The translations under genes and the position numbers were made by a program. Positions 34,148 through 45,160 of a stretch of 64,000 nucleotides of DNA are shown piece after piece. Numbering within the stretch: position 1 is the first letter of the stretch; every line of letters begins with the position of its first letter. Source of the DNA: Salticus scenicus (lineage: Eukaryota; Arthropoda; Arachnida; Araneae; Salticidae); the NCBI GenBank assembly GCA_963930645.1, contig OZ005649.1, forward strand, positions 44,026,275 through 44,090,274. The letters are read 5' to 3'. The notes under the pieces are model-generated. The model was not told where the DNA came from. It ran no database searches and saw nothing but the letters and a program-made list of their open reading frames with translations.

Positions 34148-36038
34148 GAATTTAACCAGAATCACACAATTGCTTGCTGTTTGCTTAAAAAGTTTTTATT
34201 CATTATTTATAATATATTATATTCTGCAGGTTACGAGATGACTAAACTGAAAATTTCACATACAAGAATAAAGATCAGCAGTTATCTATGCAATACAGCA
34301 CAAAATCAAGATATAAATAAATAAATAAATAAAGATTTATAGAAAGAAGTATTGTGCCATATACAACATCATGCTTATAATATACAATGCACTCCCATTG
34401 TAGGATAAATAAAAAATATTTTGAAATCATGATTTTTTTTAATCATTACATGTAAAAATTTGTACGAGAAAATAGAAAATAGCTAACAGAATACCAAAAT
34501 AAAATTTTAGGTAAACAATTAGAAAAATATAAATTATATATATAATCATAACAATAAAAGCAATAACTTTTAAAACAAATATTTTAACAAAGACATAATT
34601 AAACTTTTTTCTTTATCATTAAACAAAAATTGCAAAATGAAATATAGATATATTACTGTTAATATAACTTCTTCCTATATTTGAAAAATAATTTATAGCC
34701 AAAATACTAATATTTTATTAAAATAAATTAAAAATGCAATTTTGCAATATAAATGCAGTATCAGTTCTAAAAATCTTAATAATAAAGCAAAATCTAAATC
34801 TCTGTTAAAAAATAATCCTTCTAATCATAATACTTAAAGATTAATACTGATTTAAAGGAAAATGAAATAACTCTGAAAATAAAGGTTTATAGCTAATAAA
34901 AGTGAAAAGGTCTAGCTATTAAAATATGAGGTACTATATGTTGCTAAAATAAAAAAATGAGATACAAAAGCCTAATAACATTAACAATAGAACAATCCAT
35001 AAATGTTTTATTTGTAATTGTACTTTTAAAAGATATTTAAAGGTGGATTCAGTAATTACGATCTTATTTTTATGTGTTTTATTCACATTAAATATAGTAT
35101 TTTTCAATCAATTTTATATCGTACTATAAGCTTTCAACCTAAATATTTTTTCTTCTACCAATGAAAATCCAACTAATATTTTTACAAAAACAACAATGTA
35201 ATACAGTAACAAATACTATTTATTAATATTAAAGCTTAAATATAGAATTAATTAAAAAAAAAAAAAAAAAAAGAATGTCAATGCGAAAGGAGAAAGAAAC
35301 TCCTCATAGCATATCTATTCCGACACTGCAGCATTTATTTAACTGAAAGAAATTTTTTTTTAATAAACAGTGTATTGTAAAAATCTAGACACGTAAATAA
35401 ATAATAATTTAAAGGTAATTAGATTTTAAGACAATCTGAATTACAGATGTTTCACCGTATTTAAAATATTAGAAATAACTTTTCAAAACAGGATGGCACA
35501 TCAATCAATACAATTAGAAACTAGACGTATTAGCATGAATGCATCACTGACAATAGCAGGGCTGAAAAAAGTGATTTGTGCAAATATAAATCCACTCATG
35601 CAAATACTAATTCAGGAATAAACGCTATATAAATTTGAATATCGCAGCATGCATTTGTCACATAAAATTGACTAAAAAAGAAAACATTATGTATTATACA
35701 AGATGATAAAATTGTATCATTTAGAAAGAAAGCATAAAAATGGTATAAAATATACATTATAAAGCAAAAACACTAAAATATAAAACATGAAAAGAAAAGC
35801 AATGCTATAAAATACAGATCTTTGGCTTTTGATAATTTTTTTTTCTCAAATATATATAAAACTACTACACACTTTTTTCAGCCCATTTCGATTTCAAAAC
35901 ATTTCGTAGGACACTTCATTTGTGTAAAGCTGTTATTATAATGATTCACACTTCAATGAATACATTGTTACAGCTTATGTTTTATGTTTGTTAGATTCTA
36001 TAAAGTATTTTTTTTTTTTTTACTTTTTAATGAAAAGG
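34148..36038 (-). other. AT-rich DNA beyond the GTPase stop; probable 3' UTR in part
   Basis: This lies directly 3' of the minus-strand GTPase stop codon. Many AATAAA-type signals (TTTATT on the plus strand) occur, so the real cleavage site cannot be chosen. No other gene is visible. Confidence 0.5.
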
Positions 36039-36116
36039 CTACACAAGTTTACATTTTCGTTGTTGCCGCTTTTGAGGTTCTGGACGCAAAACAGCTCGCA
36101 CAGCTTCGTCGAAAAC
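36039..36116 (-). CDS. Mtl: GTPase last coding exon with CAAX end
   Basis: It begins after TTATTGCAG with VFDEAVRAVLRPEP, then a Gln/Arg/Lys-rich stretch and the terminal CKLV with stop TAG at 36041-36039. The polybasic tail plus the CAAX Cys predicts geranylgeranylation and plasma-membrane binding. Confidence 0.95.
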   Translation of the reverse strand, partial: VFDEAVRAVLRPEPQKRQQRKCKLV

Positions 36117-39100
36117 CTGCAATAAAAAATTTGAGAATGCTGATTATTTTTTTAAGTAAAACCTATCTTCATCATTTATACCATAGTAAATTATTGCAGA
36201 GTAGGGTTCACAGTAGCAAAAAAAAATTTAGTGTTCTAAAAAGACTATATAAATTATGATTTTGTTGTCCAAAAACATAAAATGGTAGACAAACATGTAC
36301 AAGTTTTTACATTTTGCACATATTTTTATGATAAATATTGATACTTTTATGTGAAAATTGCACTTGCATTTTAATTTTAGAATATAAATGCAAACTGTCT
36401 ACACGTTTCTGTTCTATTTGTAAATTCCCATAAAGGTACAACAGTTTTATTTCAATAATTTATTTAAATTTATAATTCATGCAAGATAGTCAAAAATAAA
36501 TAAATAAATAAAATAAAATAGAACTAAGTCATGATTTAGTCGCCCAAAAACATAAAATAGTAGACAAGCATATATAATTTCCTTTTTACATATATTTTTA
36601 CAACAAATATTGATGCTTTTATGGGAAAACTACACTAGCATTTTGATTTAAGGATATTATAAATGCAAAATGTTTGTGTTTCTGTTTTATTAATGTCAAT
36701 TCCTATAGAAGTACAAAATTTGATTCCAATAATTTATTTAAAAGTGTTTTTTGTTTAACAAGTTGCAGTAAAATGCACTGAAGAACTGGTGTTGAAAGAT
36801 GGAAAAAGTAAACAAAGCCCATAAATTTCAAAAACACAAAAAATGATTGTCTCATATTGAAATAATTCAGCACAACCCTTCAAAAAGAAAAATAATAGGC
36901 AGTGTTAAAACAACAGCGAAATATAAATTAAAGGTTGCACTGGTACAGAATCTATCTATTAAAACATTTATGAAACAAATATTAACAATAAGAGTTAGAC
37001 ACTTGTTCTGAATACACAGATTTTAATTTCTAAAAGGATTTTTTTTTTTCCCTGATATTTTGTTTAAAAAATTATGTATCGGGTCACCTGGGAAGTTCTG
37101 CAGTTTTCCATAATGATGTGCTGTTTCATTCAGTTATTTTGCTATTACTGATAAGTGATTTTGAATGATTTAGATATAAACATTCTGGTTTTTCAGTTTG
37201 CACGACATAATTCTCGCTCATGCTGCGATATAATTTTTGGTTTCACTTTAGTGCTAGGAATAGAAATTCATTTTCATCTGTTATGCTCTTTTACTTAAAA
37301 AAAAAAAAAAAAAAAAAAAGGTTGTCAAATTCCTTATAAAATTTGCGCGGAATATGAATGAAGTGCTGTTTCAGATCACAGAGTTTGAAAATGGTTTGAG
37401 AAGTTTAAGTATGGAAATTTCAGTCTTTAAGATTATGCCAGCTTTAGACAACCATCATCTGAAAAGGGAGACATCTTAAAGGAAGCTATTGCTGAAAATC
37501 CACATTACATAGTTTAGGAGCTATCGCATACACTAAATTTTCTAAAAAGTACAGTGCATGATTATTTTTTGAAGACGAATGGGTGTGTAATTTGCTATGA
37601 TGTGTTGGTACCAAAAACTTGACTATGTTTGCACAAGTTTCAACATGTGATTCTTTGCTGAAACAAAGTGAAGATGCTTCTTTTTTCAAATGACTTATTA
37701 CTGGCAATAAGTGAGTACTATACAATAATATCCTAAGGAAAAAATCATGGGATAAGCCAGATGAACCTCATCAAGTAAATTGAGAGGGATCCTGCATTTC
37801 AAAGAAGTAATGCAATGTGTTTGATGAAAGTATAAAGGAATTGTTATTATGAACTTTTGCCACCAAATAATATACTATTAATTCGGAAAATACTGTTTTC
37901 AAATGGCAATTTTGAAAGCAAAAATAGAAAAGTGGTCAGAACTGACTAATGGTCAAGGTATTGTCTCCCAGCATGAAAATGCTTGGTCCCACATAGCAAT
38001 GAATGCCAGCCAGGTAATGATTTATTGAGTATGGTTGGGATATTTTGTGTCACCCACCATACATGACCCTTTCAGATGTTTACCTCTACAGGCCACTTTA
38101 AAATTCTTTGAAAGGCCAGGGCTTTACTTTTTTAAAGATTATCAAACAGCACCTTTATAACTTCTTCATAAATAAACCAGATTCTTTTTTTTTTTTTTTA
38201 ATGGAATTTTCCAGCTACCAGAACTATAGTAAAAAAGTTACAGAACAAAATTGTGCTTATGTTATTTAATAAGATTTTATTGTTTTTGTACTACTTTACT
38301 ATCATTTATCATCAAAAAACTGCTGAACACAAACTTTATACAATAGTTTCATCTGTACACATTTTTAAAATAGGGTCATTTAATTTTGGACACCATATAT
38401 ATATATATATATACATATATTAAATTTAAACTGATTAAAGTGTAAACAAATTTACTGACCTGTTTAAGGCCTCTCTGTGTAAGAGCTGAGCATTCAAGAT
38501 ATTTGACAGCTCTTATTTTTGAGGCAAGTTTTTGACCTTGTTCCCTTTTGATTGGAGACAAACCCTGTTCATTTAAAAGCTGTAGTGTATCTTTGTCTTC
38601 TCGCAAGTCAATTTTTGTACCTGCAATACAATTTATTGGAACATTTTTATTTATCTTATACTATTAAATGAGCAATATTTGTATATTTCACTGTTCTCGA
38701 AAACGGTAGCTCGGAGAGTCACAACATTTAACACAAAGGTGCCCCCCGAAGGGTCATTGTGCACATTGAAGTCAGATTTTCGAATTTTTGATTAGTTTTT
38801 TCTTAATTAATTAAAATGTGAAAATAATAACCTTCTAATTTCTGATAAATAAGCCATTTAAATTTTAACATTTTATCCATAATTTAATTGTTGCCAATTT
38901 TTTTTTTCGACAAAATAATAATAATAATAATAAAAAAAAACGTACATTTATTTAAAAGGAGGAAAATAAATCAGAAAGATTAGAAAATAAATTAGAAATA
39001 TCAGTCGCATTGTTACAAATAAGATATCAAATGAAAGGGAAAATTTTTGTAAATCCGATGCATTAAACAGCTTATCAATCGGATGATTAGTTTTTTCTTA

Positions 39101-42100
39101 ATTAAAATATGAAAATAATAACCATCTAATTTCTGGTAAATAAGCCATTTAAATTTTAAAATTTTATCCATAATTTAATTGTTGCTAATTTTTTTTTCGA
39201 TTAAATAATAATAATAATAAAAAAAAAAAACGTACATTTATTTAAAATGAGGAAAATAAATCAGAAAGATTAGAAAATAAATTAGAAATATCAGTCGCAT
39301 TGTTACAAATAAGATAGCAAATGAAAGGGAAAATTTTTGTAAATCTGATGCATTAAACAGCTTATCAATCAGACAATTAGATTTTTTAAAATTAACTAAA
39401 GTATGAATTTTAGGTGGCAACAGCAGAAGATCGTATGGAAACCATTAGGAGAAAAAAATGAAAAATCTGCTTCACATTAAGTCATATGATTTTTAAGTGG
39501 GATTAAAAATTGCAGTTTTCAAATTCTTTTAAATTTTCTCTCATGAACACAAAAATATAATATACAGCCTGTACCCCACAAGACCAACTTGCATTTTAAA
39601 TTTCATCAATTGTTTTGGTTAATAAACAAAAGTTTTTTTTTTTTTTTCAAATAAAGTTCTATCTTCGAAAAGACTCATGTGATCATAGATATAATAATAT
39701 ATATAGATCTATCATCCCCATATTATCGTGCAAAGATTTTTGATGTCGAAAAAAAAGCTTTGGAATCAGCCATTAAGTGGTATTGAAGGAAAAAAGGGAA
39801 AAAAGAAGAATGAATTTGAAACTATATCTGGAGCTTTTCATTCACCTTTAGTAAATAAATTATTCATGATGAATTTTATTTGCTAAAACATTCGTGTGTA
39901 TTCACTCGGGGAAAGACTGCCATATTTTGGTAAAATCGCCGTCTTTTCCCGAGTAAAAAAGAATCACTTTTTTCTCCCCAATGATCAATCTATATATTAT
40001 TACTATATCTATGTATGTGATACGATACATTAATAATTTGGGTTTTAAAAGTTTTTTTAAATAGATTATTTAAACTCTATGAACCATATTTTTATTTTAT
40101 CAGTTTCATTAACAGATCCTGCTGGGCGATTTTTTAAATTTTGGTGTTGAAGTACACCGAACGTTTTTCGACAAGAAGTTTAATATAGCAACAGCCATTT
40201 TAATCTAAATAGCGCATCAAATATATAAAAACATAAATGATTTATTTTTACACTAAATTTACAGAACAAATGCAGTTTTAAAGATAGGAAATTTATTTCA
40301 ACAAGCACTATTTTAAACCTAAAAACCATTAAAAATATAAGCAGAATATGAAGGATTCTTATGAATAAACAAAAAAAGAGTCTGATAAAATTATTAGCAA
40401 AATAGTCTTCCCCTTTTCATACAAAAAAAAAAAAAAAAAAATCCATCGCTAATATGGCGACAAACATTCAAAAGCCGCCAAAGGAGCGACATAATAAAGT
40501 TGAGTAACACGATAACGTTTACCTATTTATTTATTTTTTTATATAATAATCACTATGCTAATTTATCATTCAAACAAATGAGCCTCTGTGTGTGACTGCA
40601 CTTGCATGCTGTCGAACAGAAATATTTGAAAAATTCAAATTAATATTTAAATAAATAAATAAAAATATGTTTAAAGGGAAATATATATAACCATAAAAAG
40701 ATTAGTTGTCTAAAATACGGCAGAAATAGCACTCATAACATATTGTTACAAGGGATTAAATCTTATTGTTACAATGGATTAAGTCTAAAATGGTGACAAA
40801 AATTCAAAAGCTGCCAAACAGAACTATATTAAGGCTGTACTATCAGGTTTACAACCCATGAATTATATATAAACACAAAAAATTAATTGTCTCATGCGAC
40901 AGACGTAGCCGGTCACAGAATATTGTAATATTTGGCGTGAAATTGCTGTCATTTAATGGTTGATTGGATAAACAAAATAAACATATGAAATAACGTAAAA
41001 GCAAATATTATGTTGTCTAAACCCAGTTACATTTGAGTCCAGTCCGAGTTACATGTGAACAACACGTATAGTGTTGTTCACATGTAACTGGAATTCAAAT
41101 ATAAAAGGGAAACTCCAATTTTTTCGATACTATCTATTTCGAAACTGTTATATAATAAGCACCTAAATGGACGCTCATTGGTAAACTATTGTCGCAGGTA
41201 ATAGGGACAAGCGCCCGAGTTGCAGTGGATGACCAAATCGCTGCCGAATGCAGCAGGGACCTGGAGCGAGTTTTTGAACAATTTCAGTAATTTATTTTAT
41301 TTTATTTTTATAAAGCTATATAGAAAAGAGTTTCCTTTAAATTTAGTGGTCAGCGAAGCGGGCAAAGCCTGCTAGTAAAAGTCCTAAACAAATAACTTTA
41401 ATAACAAAGGTCTAAAATAAAAATATGAAATGATATCTGATAAAGTAAGTTATCGAATCATCACAGCTATTTTTAAGACGTAAAATGTGAAGCAGTTGAA
41501 AATTTGGCAGAGCACAATTGCATGCAATGACATAGAACCATCAAAAATCAATGCAAGGTGGCACTCCATGGTCAAAGAAGAAACAGATGATTAGACTAAA
41601 ATCAGAGAAGAGGCCAGTTTACTCAGGATGAAAGAGAAAGCTGCATAAGTGCAATAAAAAATGTTAGCAAAATAAATTGTTAGGTTTTCAACTTTTTAAT
41701 TAAACTACTTTTATTTATGCTTTACCGTTTGCATTTGCCATTATAGAAATAGTAGTTAACACGAAGACAGACATGAAAAAAAAAAAAAAAATCATAAATA
41801 TGAATTGAAATTTAATTATATATTTTCACATATTTACCAACTAATATGATTGGAGCATCTGGGCAGTGATGCTTTATTTCAGGATACCATTTTGAAGTTA
41901 CATTTTCAAATGAAGAAGGACTAACTACACTGAAGCATATGAGAAAGACATCAGTCTGCAGAAAAAGGAAAAGATATATACATTAAGTAAAAATAAAATG
42001 TTGACGTTCATCTCCTACAATATAATATGAACATTACGGTGTCCCTCAAATGAGGGGGAAATTTTGTTTTATTTTTTGAAATCTGATATGCATACCCTCA

Positions 42101-42619
42101 ACTTTTTTTCTATTGGACCCTAAACACTTTTTAGCAAAATATCATCTCTCTGGGATAATGGTAACATGTGCCAAATTGATGGAAAAATCCTAATATAACA
42201 CTTTTTAGCAAAATATCAGCTCTCTGGGATAATGTTAAGATGTGCCAAATTGATGGGAAAATCCTAATATCTATATTAGGATTTTCCCGTCAATTCGGCA
42301 CATGTTAACATTATCCCAGAGAGCTGATATTTTGCTAAAAAGTGTTCAGGGTTAAATAGAAAAAAATTAGAGGGTATAAGTATAGGATAATAAAAAAAAA
42401 AAAAAAATTCTTTGAAACTGAAATTTCATTGCTACTGAAATGCCTAGAAAAGGATTAATCGGTTGGACTGAGAGACAAATAGAGAAGTTCAGAGAAATAT
42501 ATGCATCGTTGTGTAAATAAAGATGCTTATATATGTATATTTTTTAAAGATAGAGTAATTATTAAGAAGTATGTTTACATGGAATTTTTTTATTTCTATA
42601 TTTATTATTTAAATACATA

Positions 42620-42657
<38 letters not shown>

Positions 42658-45143
42658 TCGACTTCTGGTCACTGGGTGATACTAGTTATATTATTATAAA
42701 AAATAACAAGGATAGGGGAACACAAAAATAAGGAGTAAAAGAGTGGGTATTAATCTCGTTACAGGAAATTGGAGATGGTCTAGTTGAGACTCCTTAGGGT
42801 GGTCCAGAGACATGCTATGACAATTTTGATCCTCCACGGACGGCATGGCTCGCCTGCTTTGGTGACCCCCAAAAGTATAACTTGGAGAAGAACAAGGAGG
42901 ACATTGCAGCCACGACACATTTCATGTGTACCAGCCACCATAAATGTACACGATGGTACAAAAAAATAAAAAAATAAATAAAAATAAAAAAAGAATATTA
43001 TGTTTCTACATTCCAGACATGGTACAAGCTTACAGAAAAAAAGGCTGAACTTTTCTTTTCACAACCTCCCCCCCCCTCTCAAAAGTGGTATCGGGCAACT
43101 GACACAATATAAATTTTTCAATAATAACAATAATGTTAAATCTGATTGCATACATGTACACACAATAAACAAAATCAGAACAATAAATCTTACATTGAAT
43201 ATCATATTAATTATAATTAAAATAGTTGTAAGTAAAACAGACAAACTTATTACATATACTTGAAAATAAGTTTATTCTATAGACGCATTGTTTTTGCTGG
43301 GGCAATTGATCAGCAAAATAATGTAGTTCAGGTTCATTAGGAAAATGCAGTTTAAGTGCTATTTCTTTTTCATTTTCTCCAAGTTTGAATTTGCCATTTC
43401 TTGAAAACCAATCACATAGAAATTGCTAATAATATATTGCACAAATTCAGGCTGCCCCCCCCCCCCACACTTACACATGTCCAAAAAGTTTTAATGCAGA
43501 TTTGCATTGATCCCAAGAATAATAAATTTCAAGCTTAAAAAGGCTGAAAAGTAACATGTCTGACATTCTCATAAAATAATGTTAGAAGATTAAAAATTAT
43601 AATAATAATAATAATAACAACATTAGTGCTACTACAAAATTTCTAGAATCTTGTTTTCTACAACCCAATCATTCTAAAGCTTATGTGCATAAAGTAAAAA
43701 AGAAGCATCATTAGTAATTAAGAAAAAATATAGTTTTTTTTGTTTTTTTTTTACAGGTTATTCATAAAAACTTCTATTTGTTTCAGAAGAAACATAATTA
43801 TTATTATTAAAGAACACAAAATAGTTTATATTTGTTCAAACTAATATTTCTTTAATATTTTGTAGAAGTTTAGCAATAGAGAACAATACTCGCTATCAAT
43901 GAATATATGAAAATATTTAACAAACAAATTTTAATGCTGAAGCCTTAATATGAAAAGTAAAGAGAGTTAAGAATAAAATTAAATACACTAAATGGCTAAG
44001 AAAAGAAATCAGGAATATTTCTTCCCTCTTGTAAAATTTGATTAAAAGCTAGGTAAACAGGGCTTGTCTAGAGGTAGCTGAGTATGTATACACATAAATA
44101 ACCACATGATTTTTTTTTAATTACAAAAAGTGACATATAACCATAGTAAGTGAATAAAGTTAAAATTGGTGTGTATGGATTACAGAGCAGTGCTGCAATA
44201 TTCACCTGAGGATAAGATAATGGCCTTAATCTGTCATAATCTTCTTGCCCAGCTGTATCCCATAAACCTAAACTAACAGGAATCCCATCACACATCATTG
44301 CTGCAGAATAGTTATCAAATCTGAAAAACAAAAAGAAAATCTTAACAATCATATCCTGTTTTAAATTATTTGGTAAAATATTAATTTGGAATTAGAAATG
44401 AACACAGAAGTTTTGAATTACAGTAAACTCTTGATTATCTGTGGCCTTCCTCTGCTTTTTCTTCTGCAATGATTAAATTACAATATATATTTAAAATAAT
44501 TTAGATAATTAGGTGGTGATGTAATGTATGGATTATGGCCATTAGTTGCTAGTATTTCAATGGTTTTGTGTTTTAGATTATATTGGTGTGAATTATCGGG
44601 GGCCAAATTCATACCAATATGCTCTAAAACGCGAAGCCATTAAACCACTAACAACTAACTCTGTAATTAATGACCGAGAGCATAGTATAATCCCACCCAA
44701 ATGGCAACACATCATAAATGTAAGCAAATTGAAGAGAATAAGGGGGGAGGGGGGGGAGAGACAGAGGGAAAGATGAAGCCAAGGAAAACACATATCACAA
44801 GTACACTGCTAACGGCTGCAATTGACAGCCGAAATATATTTGCTGCACAAACCGATTTTTTGTAATTGAATAGTTTTCTAATAATGCTAATATATCCTTT
44901 CTCTTTCTCTAATATAAAATATTCTTCAAAATATTGCCAACTTATTGGTCAACTGAGACCAACATGTATACACCCACCAGTAGTTATAAAACACAATACA
45001 TACACTGTTGGGACATATTCTCCGGGAAAACTGTCTGTAGTATATGATATTAACATACAAGTTTTCCCCACTGTTCCATCGCCAACGACAACACATTTTA
45101 TAGGTCGTCCAGATGACACACTACCTGCAGGTGCCCTCTGCAT
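36039..45143 (-). CDS. Mtl: Mig-2-like/RhoG-type Rho family GTPase, complete, 5 coding exons
   Basis: Membrane-bound molecular switch of the Rac/Mig-2/RhoG branch, which binds GTP and drives actin remodelling in migrating cells and axons. Coding exons on the minus strand are 45143-45004, 44320-44206, 41955-41838, 38620-38460 and 36116-36039. Every junction has AG/GT ends and the phases join to a 203-residue protein without a break. The P-loop GDGTVGKT is at 21-28 (T24 where Rac1 has Ala), switch I is TVFDNY at 46-51, DTAGQ at 68-72, the Rho-type TKID at 126-129, and ECSAL at 167-171. A basic tail (KRQQRK) precedes the CAAX end CKLV (C200), which predicts prenylation. Residues 13-47 (GRPIKC...TCMLISYTTDSFPGEYVPTV) and the SSFENVTSKWYPEIKHHCPD segment are closer to Mtl/Mig-2 than to Rac1 or Cdc42. 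The N-terminus is about ten residues longer than Rac. A 5' untranslated exon probably lies upstream, near 48.6 kb. Confidence 0.95.
36257..36743. repeat. Tandem duplication in the last GTPase intron
   Basis: Two units of about 215 bases, at 36257-36478 and 36530-36743, share 'ccaaaaacataaaat', 'agtagacaa' and 'ccaataatttattt' landmarks in the same order, a period near 275. They differ by many substitutions. Non-coding. Confidence 0.7.
37330..38265 (+). pseudogene. Dead mariner transposase in the last GTPase intron
   Basis: No frame is open for long, but translation in shifting frames gives recognisable mariner blocks in the right order: EAIAENPHYI with STVHDY (helix-turn-helix region, about 37475-37560), YYELLPPN (about 37847-37868), a degenerate HENAWSH in place of the usual H-x-D-N-A-x-x-H (about 37973-37993), and GIFQLPE near the end with KVTEQNCAYVI in another frame (about 38200-38262). 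Several stops and frameshifts and the loss of catalytic acids show an old, inactive copy. It lies antisense to the GTPase gene. Confidence 0.8.
38460..38620 (-). CDS. Mtl: GTPase exon: TKID box, Rho insert and SAL box
   Basis: It begins after TATTGCAG with GT completing Gly125, then TKIDLREDKD, the Rho-specific insert helix (LLNEQGLSPIKREQG) and LECSALTQRGLKQ. It ends CAG at donor GTCAGT in phase 0. The insert is characteristic of Rho family proteins and is absent from Ras and Rab. Confidence 0.95.
38790..39390. repeat. Tandem duplication, two units of about 295 bp, in GTPase intron 3
   Basis: Units begin 'gattagttttttcttaatta' at 38790 and 39085 and agree at most positions, including an ATA/AAT trinucleotide run and 'cagtcgcattgttacaaata'. 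A third partial start ('aattagattttttaaaatta') follows at about 39376. The tail also occurs near 51640-51700 ('taaaattaactaaagtatga'), so the unit comes from a dispersed repeat. Confidence 0.85.
39904..39954. repeat. Hairpin with GC-containing arms
   Basis: Arms ACTCGGGGAAAGAC and GTCTTTTCCCGAGT pair with one mismatch around a 23-base loop, inside GTPase intron 3. No function is assigned. Confidence 0.7.
41047..41089. repeat. Perfect 19-bp-arm hairpin
   Basis: Arms AGTTACATGTGAACAACAC and GTGTTGTTCACATGTAACT are exact inverted copies around GTATA. It lies in GTPase intron 3, just before the dispersed repeat at 41100-41380. Confidence 0.85.
41100..41380 (-). repeat. Dispersed repeat, inverted copy of the one at 50940-51200
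   Basis: Read on the minus strand it shares 'ttgcccgcttcgctgacc', 'gaaactctttt', 'cctattacctgcgacaatag' and 'agcgtccatttaggtgctta' landmarks with 50940-51200 in the same order. The family is unresolved; its 'agcaggctttgcccgcttcg' start is also echoed at 51771. Confidence 0.6.
41838..41955 (-). CDS. Mtl: GTPase exon: residues 86-124
   Basis: It begins after TTTCTGCAG with TDVFLICFSVVSPSSF and ends APIILV plus the first base of a Gly codon at donor GTAAAT. This exon was too short for a long-frame search and was found by translating the minus strand between neighbouring exons. Its length of 118 bases (39 codons plus 1) fits both flanking phases exactly. Confidence 0.95.
42123..42346. repeat. 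Three-armed foldback: two direct and one inverted 74-bp copies
   Basis: Copies at 42123-42196 and 42197-42270 are direct repeats with no gap. A third copy at 42273-42346 is inverted after a CT spacer and pairs with the second copy. The flanks also pair: 'cataccctcaactttttttc' at about 42091 is mirrored at about 42360-42380, so the whole foldback is about 290 bases. Located in GTPase intron 2 (the 41956-44205 intron). No coding potential. Confidence 0.9.
42622..42653. repeat. Poly-A tract
   Basis: More than 30 consecutive A. Short frames reading poly-Lys here are artefacts. Confidence 0.95.
42654..44205. other. GTPase intron sequence, no further gene
   Basis: Part of the 41956-44205 intron. 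A block at 42770-42960 is richer in G+C than its flanks but has no consistent frame or splice sites; I take it for an old repeat. The remainder is AT-rich with short homopolymers. Confidence 0.6.
44206..44320 (-). CDS. Mtl: GTPase exon: switch I end and DTAGQ/switch II
   Basis: It starts after TTTTTCAG with the last base of Val47, encodes FDNYSAAMMCDG through RLRPLSYPQ, and ends at donor GTGAAT in phase 0. The catalytic Gln (Q72) lies in DTAGQEDYDRLRP, which is unchanged across Rac-type proteins. Confidence 0.95.
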
Positions 45144-45160
45144 TAGCAATGGTGAAACAG
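45004..45160 (-). CDS. Mtl: GTPase exon with start codon (residues 1-46 and part of 47)
   Basis: The ATG is at 45143-45141. A pyrimidine-rich acceptor (TTTTTTAG) ends at 45161, so about 17 untranslated bases precede the ATG in this exon. It encodes the P-loop and the start of switch I and ends with the first two bases of the Val codon at donor GTATGT (45003-44998). The frame stays open upstream of the ATG, but no earlier Met or family similarity is found there. Confidence 0.93.

Noticed and set aside
42784..42969. A 61-codon frame in a GC-richer block of a GTPase intron
   Set aside because: No splice sites on either side in phase, the minus strand is equally open, and no similarity is recognised.
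44421..44776. TA followed by CAGTAAACTCTTGATTATC at 44421, resembling a Tigger end, and a 76-codon frame nearby
   Set aside because: No matching inverted end was found, and the frame has no recognisable similarity.
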